Positions 46,517 to 56,490 of a stretch of DNA of 64,000 nt are shown here, piece by piece. The stretch is taken from the NCBI GenBank assembly GCA_030278955.1, contig JAOANR010000009.1:42048245-42112244 (forward strand), read 5' to 3'. Numbering within the stretch: the first letter of the stretch is position 1; each line of letters opens with the position of its first letter. Origin of the DNA: Hygrophila difformis. Lineage: Eukaryota; Streptophyta; Magnoliopsida; Lamiales; Acanthaceae. Both the position numbers and the translations under genes were made by a program. The notes beneath the pieces are model-generated. The model was given only the letters and a program-made list of their open reading frames with translations. It was not told the DNA's origin and ran no database searches.

Positions 46517-46952
46517 ATGTCGCTGAATATACTATATTATGTCGCTGTGATATGCATAACATGTCACTGAGATATGTATATAAGTCGCTGAATTGTGTTG
46601 GTCTTGTCGCTAAATTGCAGAGACCATGTCGCTAAAATGTGTAGGCTCCGTCGCTGAGATGCGCTAAAATGCATAGAACTATGTCGCTGAAATGTATAAA
46701 ATTGTGACGCTGAAATGAATAAAATAATGTCGCTAAATTGCATATGTGACGTCGCTGAATTATATTGGCCATGTTGTTGAATTGTGAAGGCTCATTCGCT
46801 GAGATGCGTTTAAAATTACAATGAACTTCAAATGTCTCTAACTTCTAACGTCGCTAAGATGAACATAATAATATCGCTGAATTGCACAGGCCACGTCGCT
46901 GAATTGGATTGACTCCATCACTGAGTTGCGTATGTCATGTCGCTGAATTGTA
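46517..46952 (+). repeat. Degenerate minisatellite, about 22-bp period, about 19 units
   Basis: The motif gtcgctgaattg and close variants recurs at 46518, 46540, 46560, 46582, 46603, 46626, 46649, 46681, 46705, 46727, 46749 and on to about 46937, almost always 20-24 bases apart and always in the same orientation. Only the gtcgctga half is conserved; the other half drifts. Function unknown. Confidence 0.85.
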
Positions 46953-47205
46953 TATCATATGTTGCGAATTCAACAGATTAAAACCCTAACAAGTGAAATT
47001 ATTAAACTAACCCTGCTAATCATTACAACCGTTTGATCATAAAATCAATCAACTGCTGATGCGGGTCCGCACCGTAAAGACAAGTATTTGTTTGCATAGC
47101 AACGAAGACATTATCGGATATGTATCCAAATGTGAATTATTATATATAAAAAGATAAGTACATATATATACACTTCATACTTCTTATAATGGTGAATTTT
47201 CAAAC
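46953..47205. other. Intergenic DNA
   Basis: No feature recognised. Confidence 0.5.
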
Positions 47206-47356
47206 ATTTTTTTTAACAGCCTATACAGACTAGAAAAGTAGTGGAGGGAGCCATGCCACACAAATTACAAATAAATAAAGGAGAGGGATAGGGGGTCAGA
47301 TGAAGAATCGAATCACCTACCTATAGATTGGGATTGGATGAACTTGACTAATAAAC
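47206..47356 (-). mobile_element. tRNA-derived SINE, diverged copy
   Basis: Minus-strand copy of the family at 54930: poly(T) on the plus strand at the left (47207-47213), the ggagccatgccacacaaattac block and gggggtca followed by a decayed B box (gaagaatcgaatcacc). Confidence 0.7.
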
Positions 47357-47946
47357 CAAATCCTCATCCACAATGTTTCAACATATATAGTTGACTCTAA
47401 CCAAAACATAATAATTCTTCCTATTAAGTCTTAATTCCGTACCATGTATGCATTACCATATTCAAATATTATAGGCTATGTAATCATTAAAAAAATATTA
47501 AATATTAATTAATACTGCACTGATCTATTTTTGTTTTCACTTTCCGTACATGCAACTTCATTTGTCTTCTCAAAGTAAAAAAATATAATAAAAATTTCCA
47601 AATTATGCCCCTTCTAATCTGGTGGAGTTTAGTAGAACCCGAGTAATAGTAAGATATCTATACTTGTTTTTCGACAAATATTTGATTTTGAATTAAATTG
47701 GGTTTCAGCTCAGAGTCAAATACTACAAAATTTACGAAAATGCGATTTTATAAATAAATAAATAAATAAATAATGTCATCGCCCAAATTTTCTCTATCTT
47801 GTATGTTGCCTCGTACATTAAGCAATGAGGAAGGCGATGCCGCCTTCACACAAATTTTTTGTAGTGAAAATCCACCAGAACGAGACACTCCAATAATCCA
47901 ATTGAATCAAAATCCTATTACCAAGATATGATCCATCCTAAGCCAG

Positions 47947-47985
<39 letters not shown>

Positions 47986-48890
47986 AGAAATGATTTCAAT
48001 ACGTGGTTTTGTATTGATGAACATTGTTTGAACGTTAATAGAGATACCATCATGGAACCGCTCATATTGATCGTATTTAACGGAAAGGGTTAGTGTGCAG
48101 GTGGCTGCATGTGCAGCCACTATGTGTGTGATGTAGGAGTTATGTAGTATGATGTATGAAATGATGTATTTTATGTGTTGGGAGAGATGTGTTGTGTGAT
48201 GCCAAAAATGTGATGCTCAGATATGTGTTTTGTGATGCGAGATGGCATTTTTGTCATGTCTGTACTTAAAGGTTCTTGAAGAGGTTGTACCGTAATCAGA
48301 TTGGTATTTAACATATAACAAATGTCTTCATTCTGTACACACTAATTTAATTATAAACTCAGAGCTTGCTTTAAAGTATTACAACTTCGTATCAAGGTAA
48401 GAGCCAACTATTTCTGGTGCTTAATCTATAAATGATTAATATTTAATCTTCTAATCCTATAATTAAATATTTGAATTAGCATTGGATCTTTTTTTTTTCT
48501 TTTCACTTTTCTAAAATTAAACTAGTATTAATACATACTATATTTGTTATATATTGTCATTATCAGGGGTGAAAGATACTTGTTCGTCATGTATTGGCCA
48601 AAATTTTACATGGGAGTTTTAGCATTATCTAATACCTAATTTGTCTCTAGTTAAATAGCATTATTAGAATTAAATTGCAATTGAAAATTGTTAGCTACTA
48701 TAAATTTGGCCATCGGATAGCTAAACGAAATTAGTCATGTAGTGCAGCGATATTAGCTAAACTATGGTAATTCTATCATATTACATTTCTGACTTCAAAA
48801 TTTACAAAAAAAGTACTTACAAAATTTATTTACTTTAATTTAAAATTATTGAAAGGTGACTAAAAGTATTGGGGGGTGCATGGGGAATTG
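47357..48890. other. AT-rich intergenic DNA
   Basis: No gene. Includes aaat repeats (about 47752-47773), a tta microsatellite (47948-47983), a perfect palindrome (48101-48120) within a tgtgatg-rich tract (48120-48260), and a degraded CACTA-like tract near 48650-48750. Confidence 0.5.
48101..48120. repeat. Perfect 9-bp inverted repeat, 2-base loop
   Basis: GTGGCTGCA, tg, TGCAGCCAC. Borders a tgtgatg-rich tract; may mark the end of an unrecognised element. Confidence 0.8.
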
Positions 48891-48907
48891 AAGGTCCAGA
48901 ATCTATT

Positions 48908-48933
48908 TTTTTTTGGCTTAGCCGAAGCCAGAA
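48908..48933 (-). mobile_element. 26-bp retroposon scar flanked by a 17-bp TSD
   Basis: The direct repeat AAGGTCCAGAATCTATT (48891-48907 and 48934-48950) flanks a 26-base insert which on the minus strand is ttctggcttcggctaagcc followed by seven A. This is the form of an extremely 5'-truncated poly(A) retroposon inserted by target-primed reverse transcription. Confidence 0.75.
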
Positions 48934-49046
48934 AAGGTCCAGAATCTATTGAGCCACATTACACATTTAGCTACTTTAAATTTTTAATTCAAGAAGTAAT
49001 TACTAACAATGAGTTAAAAGTGGGGATTGAAGTTTAGTTTTGTACT

Positions 49047-49165
49047 GGGATGAGGACATGGCCAAGTCCCCGATATCCAAATTTATGGTTGAGAGTTTGA
49101 TTTCTCACTCGATCCCTTATTCCTTCATTTTTCGCTTTGTAATTTGTGTTGTCTGAACTCTTCTA
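49047..49165 (+). mobile_element. tRNA-derived SINE, diverged copy
   Basis: Starts gggatgaggacatggcc like the intact copy at 54930 but has lost part of the tRNA-like region. The body retains tttgtaatttgtgt. Confidence 0.6.
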
Positions 49166-49398
49166 TTAATATGTGTCTATTGTATTATCAGGGCGGATCC
49201 AACATTTCAACCAAGACAATTCGTCGCCTTATTCTTTTAGTTCATAGTTTCTCTATGCTTATTGTTATGTCTTTAATTAGATTCGGAATGTATATATATG
49301 TACAACTTTGGTTTTCAACAACTAATCTGTTAATGTGGCTATGAACGACATACATACATTTGTTATGGCTATTCAAATTGTATACACATTTGTCATTA

Positions 49399-49510
49399 TT
49401 ATAATATCTCACATCGCTTATTTGTTGGAATATCATCATATTTGTATGGACTTGGGCCACTCCACATATCACAGTTCCTTTTGAGTTGAAACCTCATATC
49501 CATCATATTT
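49399..49510 (+). repeat. Dispersed repeat copy (tcacatcgcttat... type)
   Basis: Aligns with the target site of Gypsy A: ctcatcgcttaattgttgg (6548-) plus ccaattggttttaggttgaa (18478-) match ctcacatcgcttatttgttgg and cagttccttttgagttgaaa here. This copy is uninterrupted. Confidence 0.5.
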
Positions 49511-50655
49511 CTAACAGTCACGAGTGGGTCTATTATTCGAAAGACGGTCACTACTATTATTGTTACCAAAGTGTACCAAAGTAATTAATACAAACAAACT
49601 CTCACTACTACTTTAAATAAAATGATATGCATACCAAAAAAAGAAAAATGTAAATTAAAGTAAATAATCTATATTTTCAATTTATCCAGAATGCATTGCG
49701 ATTTTTTTCCTGATATTTTGCATGGCTCATTATTAAATTAATATAGGCATTACTGATCATAATTGGTGCCGGCCACCGTACGCTCTTTATTTTATTTATT
49801 CATTTTTTCAAAAAAATAAAAGAAAGGAGAGAAAATAGAAGAGGAAGACGATGACACAGGCTGGCAAGCAATTTTTCGTTGAATAATTTGTTGAGAAAAA
49901 AACTTTTGTTTCGATATTGGATTGTTATTGTCGTCGAAAATCGCTTTCCTTTCGCTGTTTGAAAACCCACATGCAAAAAATACGTCGCCAATTTAAACTC
50001 GCATTGACATAAAGAACCCATCTTTCTTTCGTGGAAGTTTCCCCACTTATCATATAAGTATGATATGATATGATATACGCAATAATAATCAAATAATATC
50101 TCATGTCCTTCCCAAGTACATTTTCAATTGCCGATCCCAAAAGGCGAAAATCGATCATAAATGATGAATGAAGTCGAAATCACTAATTGGCTCACACACT
50201 CACTCATCATGATTCTTTAAGATCGTCCTCGTTAATTCCATCAAGAAACAGAATTATATTCACGTTGTCCCTTACCCATTGAAGGCCCTTTTAATTTAAT
50301 TTCCTCATTTAATGGATCCATTAAACATTGCAAAAATGTTGTGGTCACAAAATGCTTGAATTTCAACTACGTATGTATACACCCTTTTGCTTTCAATTGC
50401 AGTCTTGATCGAGAGACGTCGTTATTACACGGGAAAAATACGCATTACAGTAGGCATGTCTTTTGGACAATCTATATGGGCAGTGCCGCAGTTGTGGTGG
50501 ATCTACACAAATTGGGCACGGGGCGGAGTGATCCGTCCAGCTGGTGGATCTACTCATCAATGTAAAGGTGTACGGGACAACATTCAAATTGATAAATTTG
50601 GTATTTGAAGCTTAAAATCTTTTATATTCGTCTTGGTTTACGTGCTCAAATTTTA
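49511..50655. other. Intergenic DNA
   Basis: No gene recognised. Around 50380-50600 the composition is less AT-rich and ggtggatctac is repeated (50502, 50542), but no family match. Confidence 0.5.
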
Positions 50656-50815
50656 GGGATTAGCACTAGTAAGTGGTAAAGTCTCTGCCTTCCAACCTTA
50701 AGTTGGGGGTTCAATTGTCTACCCGGCCCACTATCATTCCCCTTTGTTCCCTTTGTAATTTGAGTAGCACGGGCTTCCACCAGCCTATCTCTGGCTTCAG
50801 CTTCTCCAAAACAAA
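50656..50815 (+). mobile_element. tRNA-derived SINE, diverged copy
   Basis: Contains agtggtaaagtct, ccttccaacctt, the B-box variant gggttcaattg and the family body (ccccttt, ccctttgtaattt, acgggcttccacc). Confidence 0.7.
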
Positions 50816-51783
50816 TATTTTGTGTCATCGTCAATTCCAACTTAGACTCTCTTAATGTTATTTATTTATTTTTATTTTTGCAGTGGTATCTCCATTTCCA
50901 ATATAGTTTCCATCAATTTTGGGACATCATTGATCGACAAAATTTTCTAGATCTCCCATTGGATTAGTCTAGAGGAATTTTTTTTGAATTTTTTTTTTAG
51001 TTTTTGTAGATACCCTAATTTTTTGGGAGTGATTAGGGTGCATAATCTGATAAGAGGATACGTTTTGTAATGGTAGATGTGAGAAAGTGATGTCTCATAT
51101 AGATTTTCTGATGTTTATGACAGTGGCATCATGGTATGGTTTTGTAATTACACTTTCAACCCATCAGTGATCATATAATTTCACTTTCACATTACATAAT
51201 TTTATTCTCTCGCTATTCCACATATGCAGAATTTTGTTATTGTGCACCATAACCGGATTGTAATTTTATGTTAAATTTATTCTATTTACTTGGTATTTAT
51301 TAATGAATTGAGCAAAAAGTTATTTCAAGATCCAAACATTATTTTAATTTTTAGTTGGGATATGTTTACATAATTGAGTAGGTTACGTTGTAAAATGAGA
51401 ATCCGAACATCTTGGACGAGGGCCTCCACGGCTGTGTATGGGTACATTGATACATACCATATTATGCATAAGTGGCTCTTCAGGTTTTGGATAGGCACAG
51501 ACAGTCATCCACACACAGGATGATTCCCTATATATTAATGTGCTTATAATTAATTCAACCACTTATATGGGGCTAATAATGTTTTTCCTATCATTTTGTG
51601 ACTTTTTTCTTTGGTAGCGTACGATATTTAGATTTGTACGAAGTTGATATGTACACACTTTTGAAATTATGTACACGCTATTTATTAATATAGGGACAAA
51701 AAAAAGTTCTTTATTTTTTCCTTTTATGTAACTCTAGCTAGATTTAAGTTTTTTTTCTTTTCATTATATGGAGTATATGTAAC

Positions 51784-51808
51784 GTTGAGTTAACATTGTT
51801 AACTCAAC
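51784..51808. repeat. Perfect 11-bp inverted repeat, 3-base loop
   Basis: GTTGAGTTAAC, att, GTTAACTCAAC. Confidence 0.85.
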
Positions 51809-53759
51809 CGTAGGGGTGGGCAATGCGTTGGATAAATCGGGGTATTTGAAATCCCATCCACCTAAAACCTGAAAATTTGTGTTAGGGGTCGTTTTTTTTC
51901 ATGTCCTAAGGTTGGACCTGAATAACCTGATCCGGACCAGATTCTTTTTTTTTTCCCTCCACACACACACTCTCTCTTTTTCTTTTATACTTAAAAATCC
52001 TAATTCTACAAGCCATTTATCATTTATCACATTTATCATCTAAAATATACACACAAACAAGTATGAGAATTAATTAATTTAATAAATATAATAATTCTTC
52101 ACTAATTATTCAAATATTTATTCAAATTCTTTCTATCTTCACCATCTCTTGCTCAAGTAGAAGAATTTCATTAATTTCTAGATTTTATAATATTTGCTTA
52201 AAAAATGTTGTGTACATGTTTATAATTTTATTTTAATGTTTAGTTAATCCACATGTATATTTATTATGATGAATTAATTATTTATTTCTAAATTCCTTTG
52301 CTATAGGATTAACTTCAGATTAATTTATCTCAAATCTCATTAAATGTATGTATTAGAATAAATGTGTACATATGTAATGTCATTTAATTTCAATTTTTTA
52401 ACTCAAGTGTTTTTTTTTAAAAAAAAAGTGGGGCTATCGTCGCGGATACCCACTAATATCAGGTATTGCTTGAGTAAGCCAATTTCATAGCCAACCCCGC
52501 CAAACCCCACCGGATGCCACCCAAGTTACTATGCTAAATCTATTGATTTAATATATGCTAAATGTATTAAAGATGGAGCTATATATTGTGCTGGACAAGT
52601 GAAAAGTATGTTATATTCCATTTTTTTTTTTTTAAGGTGAAACCTCAATTGGAAATAATAAATACTGCTCCTTTAATTACTTCCACCATTGAAGGATTGT
52701 TTAATTGTCTCCCATTTTACACATCACCTTGCATAATTATTAGTTTAAGCAGCACAATACTAATGAGATTGTAAAAAGCAATAAGCACAAACAATAAAGG
52801 AAAGATACACTTGGTGTATAACACATATTTGTGTAAATGCGGCATAACTTTTATTCTATTTATTAGCACAAATAAAGAAAAAAATGAAGGGTTTGAAAGT
52901 GCTTAATGTGTGACATTCAATATGTGTTGAAGTGCTGAATCGATGAAGTGTGTGTTTAGAGTTAATGAGGTGTATGTATGAGCTGCATAAAAATACCCAA
53001 TATATAGTAAAAGCACTCATTCTGCAAATACAAAACACTTCTTTTCTTCAACACTTCAGCAGGAGTTGATTCAGCTCCTCAATGTATGAATATTACCTTC
53101 ATTTAATGCATCAGTGCGAATGTTTAAAAAAGTATATATAGTACTTTGTTTGCTATATCATTATATATAAGTGGGAATAGTTGCTCTTTTGCCACCTAAA
53201 ATGTCGTTTTACCCTTCATTAGTTTCCCTATTAACAACCCCACCCAGTCAGCAAAACTGTTTACGCTAACATGTTTTACCGAATTTGTCCTTCTAAAGTC
53301 TTCCTAATTTATTTTTCTAATTCATTTTTTGCTATTGGGCTATTTTGTTCACATATTCTTTTTCATTAGCATTGGACTATTTCACCCAACTTGCTAACAC
53401 TTTATTCCTCCCCCAACCCTAATTTCGTGTCGAAAGGCCCCCTGTTCTCCATCTCCTCATCGTTAACATTTTATTTTCCCCTTGTTTTGTTTTTATTTAC
53501 TTCAAATGCTATTGGTCGGTCTCGCTTTCTTTTTTAATTATTTCAAATGTTTTAGTTTTGCATTTGGCAATAATAAAATTTGCATAAAAAGAGCCATAAA
53601 AGTTATTTTTTTTATTTACTTCAGGTTTCGTCCTTACATTAAACTAATATTTAAAAATACAAATTCCTTTTTTTTTCCCCTTAGATAGAGTTAATTCTAT
53701 TGAGACAATTGAAGCAATGATAACATTGTTTAGATTTGACTCAATTTTATTGTAGATAT

Positions 53760-53938
53760 ACATTCGGAAAAAATAGTCAAGCTTTGTCTTGTTAGAATCG
53801 TATGATCATATAGTTTTATAATATATATTTATATAATTTTTAGTTGTACATATTTTGAAATATTAACGGTTGAAAACATGCATTGGATTGTGTGCAGAAG
53901 TCAAACAAAACAAGTTAAATGGGACAGAGGGAGTAAAT
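53760..53938. repeat. Stowaway-like MITE remnant
   Basis: Shares the core atagtcaag, gttagaatcgta, tatagtttta, ttttagttgtacatattttg and gcattggattg with copies near 32510 and 40110, and ends gggacagagggagta. The left terminus is missing or diverged. Confidence 0.65.
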
Positions 53939-54929
53939 CATACGAACGAGGGGCGTAGCCTGCTCCTAACGATGACTAGTATATATATATATATATATAT
54001 ATATTAAGTAGGCATAGTCACAATTAGCACAAAACTATTTATATAAATACCAAATAGCCTTGTACAACATAAGATTTAAATTTACCTGATTACAATAATT
54101 AATACTGTATTTATTTTTATGTCACTTTAGAAATATTTTATTATTTGTAGATTAGTAATAATAAAATCATATTAAAATCTTGTAGTAATGCATGGATCAT
54201 ACTTAAAATCATCCTCAGCGCACACTCGTTGAATTTTTCTCAAGGCTTATTAATTACTAATAAACTTTGATTTAAAAACACAGAAATATTCTTCGGACAT
54301 ACTCGAACCTTCGATATCGAGAAAATAGATTTCCCAAGACAATTATCATAACTAAAGAAATAAATAAATAAAAGTTGATACGGTAGTAGTCTATTTCTTT
54401 TGGGCCATATGTTGCATGTCTGTAGCAGATGAAGTATGTTAAAGCATGAAAATAAAATAAGGAATTATATATCTTTTGTGTTAGTCTGAAAACAAGCCGT
54501 TGCTTTGCCCACGAGTCAAGGAGCTGAATGATTTAGACTTTTTGTGTTGAAAAAGAAGACCATCCAGAATGTCCATTTGATTTATTACTAAATTAAACTT
54601 ACATCAAGAATGAAACAATCCATTTTGGCCCATATTATATGCATGTATATGTATGGTTATCTATATGTGCCTATATATCTTAGTAACTTTTGCATATATT
54701 CCCTATGATTTTTCTAAAGAAAAATGAAAAAAATTAGTACAATATTACATTGCATATTTGCATTATTTTGTTTGTACAGTTTGAATGCAGTTACAAGTGA
54801 AGAGTATTGTAATGACAATCCATATTATATGTACATTCATCTTAACTTATCTGAAGCTCATATAATTATTCACTCTATGTAGTAATATATTGCTTTTGTA
54901 TCCAAATGATTCAACAAGATACACGTGTT

Positions 54930-55105
54930 GGGATGAGGACATAGCCCAAGCGGTTAAGTCCCTTGACTTCCAACGGAAGGTTGGAGGTTCGATTCCCACG
55001 GGCCCCCTATCACTCCCTTTAATTTCCCTTTGTAATTGTGTGGCATGGGCTCCCACCACCCCTTTCCAGGCCTTCAATGGCTCCTCCAAATAATAAAAAA
55101 AAAAA
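54930..55105 (+). mobile_element. Intact tRNA-derived SINE (176 bp) with 14-bp TSD
   Basis: The head is tRNA-like, with an RNA polymerase III A box tagcccaagcg (54942-54952) and B box ggttcgattcc (54986-54996) 33 bases apart. The body ends in poly(A) (about 55095-55107). TSD AAGATACACGTGTT flanks it exactly (54916-54929 and 55106-55119). It moves using LINE enzymes. It is not a tRNA gene: the acceptor and anticodon arms do not fold properly and the sequence continues into a SINE body. Confidence 0.92.
54942..54996 (+). promoter_or_regulatory. Pol III A and B boxes of the SINE
   Basis: A box at 54942-54952 fits TRGYNNARNNG; B box at 54986-54996 fits GGTTCGANTCC exactly. Confidence 0.85.
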
Positions 55106-55292
55106 AAGATACACGTGTTTATTATAATACATAGTACTAGTAATTTTCTAATGGATTTTGGGCTATTCACTATACTAGAATAGCCCCCCGCAAAGCCATC
55201 GAATGAATGGCGAATGTATTTATGGTCAAAAGTGGGTTATTGGTCATCAAGAAAAAAATAAAATAAAAATTAGTATGTTAGAATTGTTAATG

Positions 55293-55474
55293 CCTACCAA
55301 CAGCAGTTGGCTTGAGTGGATGGGGCTCTAGTCGCTTAAGCAAGGTCTCGGGATCGAGCCTTGTGTATGCAAAAAACTGCTTTGGGAGAGGCGCCCTTAA
55401 TTGCCCTTGCAGATCCTCGAGGGATTAGTCTTGGGTCTAATGTGGCCTGGGATACCCTGGTATTTACCTAAAAA
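55293..55474 (+). mobile_element. Second tRNA-derived SINE family (182 bp) with 11-bp TSD
   Basis: A-box-like tggcttgagtgg (55308-55319) and B-box-like gggatcgagcc (55350-55360), then an unrelated body (tttgggagaggcgccc) and an A-rich tail. Direct copies of AATTGTTAATG flank it (55282-55292, 55475-55485). The body differs from the SINE at 54930, so it is a separate family. Confidence 0.82.
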
Positions 55475-55551
55475 AATTGTTAATGTCTCAAACACTATCT
55501 AATTTATGATAATATATTTTGTTGTATCGTGAAAATGTAAGAAAGAAAGAC

Positions 55552-55750
55552 CACTACAAGAAAAAATCAATTTAACGATCTCAATCTGTGATTGCGCGAA
55601 GTATGTCACTAATTTGCGACGGCAATAGTGACCGCAAAATACGGTCGTTAATTTGCGACGAACTTCTTTTGTCGCAAAATGGCGACCGAAATTGCGACAA
55701 GAAAGAAAATGATATCTTTTAGCGACCACTCAATTGCCGTCGCAATTTTT
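55552..55750 (+). mobile_element. Second CACTA terminus with subterminal repeats
   Basis: CACTACAAGAAAAAA at 55552, then repeated gcgac, gaccg and their inverses gtcgc and cggtc within 200 bp (tttgcgacggc, gtgaccgcaaaat, attgcgacaag). No transposase or opposite end is visible before the LINE. Confidence 0.75.
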
Positions 55751-56430
55751 TTCATTTTTCTTTTTTTAATTATTCTTTTTTAAAAATACTCTAGTGACCG
55801 CACTAGCGACCCCAAAGTGCAATCGCTAAGGCTTTTGTCCATTTTTAAATATAAATAATTCTTTTATTAAAATAATTATTATATAATATAATTAAATAAT
55901 TTCAAAAATAATTGAATATATTTATTTTTATTTTTTATGTAAATAATTATAATAATAAAGTATTTATTTATTTTTATAATTATTAAATAATATTAATTGA
56001 AATAATTTAATTATTTATTTAATTATATCTTTTAATATTCTCTTTAATTAATTTTTATGTTATTTTTAATTGAAATATTTATTTTATTTAATATTCTAAA
56101 TTTATTTTATTTTTAATTAATTACTGAATTTATTTCACTAAAATTTAGTTTATTAAATTACTAATTTATTTTAATTTATTAAAATAGTTTATGAAGTAAA
56201 CTTTTTTCATAAAATAAATTTATAAAATCTTTAAAAAAATTTGTGGAGCCTAAGCCAGAAAAACATTAAATTAAATTGGTTTTATTAAATTAGTTAATAA
56301 TTAAACTTTATTAAATACTAGATTTTTTTTTAATAAACTTGGTTTTATTAAACTTTATTAAACTTTATAATTAAAATAATAAAATTTTTAATAATAAATT
56401 TGTTAAAATACTAGATTTGTTAATAATAAA
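55751..56430. other. Very AT-rich DNA, probable CACTA interior
   Basis: Almost pure A/T with ttaatta and ataatt wording, a few gcgacc motifs at its left, no gene. It ends where the LINE poly(A) tail begins. Confidence 0.5.
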
Positions 56431-56490
56431 TTTTTTTTTTTTTTGGTGGATACACGCCGAAGCGCTGGCTAAAGAGAAAACTAAAAAATG

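Larger units (their letters stand above)
50816..54915. other. Long AT-rich intergenic stretch
   Basis: No gene recognised over 4 kb. It contains a perfect palindrome at 51784-51808, a lone hAT-like terminus taggggtgggcaa at 51811, the Stowaway-like copy at 53760-53938 and a TA microsatellite (53979-54004). The rest is unique-looking AT-rich DNA. Confidence 0.55.

Noticed and set aside
46517..46952. Regularly spaced repeats that superficially resemble a CRISPR array
   Set aside because: Plant nuclear context, degenerate 12-base repeats, 10-base spacers and no cas genes; it is a minisatellite.
48101..48125. Helitron 3' hairpin
   Set aside because: No CTRR-T terminus at the expected distance after the hairpin and no TC start could be tied to it.
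48650..48750. A third CACTA end (gtcatgtagtg on the plus strand, inverse of cactacatgac)
   Set aside because: The terminus is too degenerate and lacks clear subterminal repeats.
50380..50600. A short gene in the less AT-rich patch with repeated ggtggatctac
   Set aside because: Frames are short, conflict with each other and show no family motif.
51811..52520. A complete hAT element from taggggtgggcaa to a cacccaag region near 52515
   Set aside because: The presumed right end does not match the left terminus well and no 8-bp TSD is present.
54942..55000. Possible tRNA gene
   Set aside because: Good A and B boxes, but the arms do not fold as a tRNA and a SINE body, poly(A) and TSD surround it.
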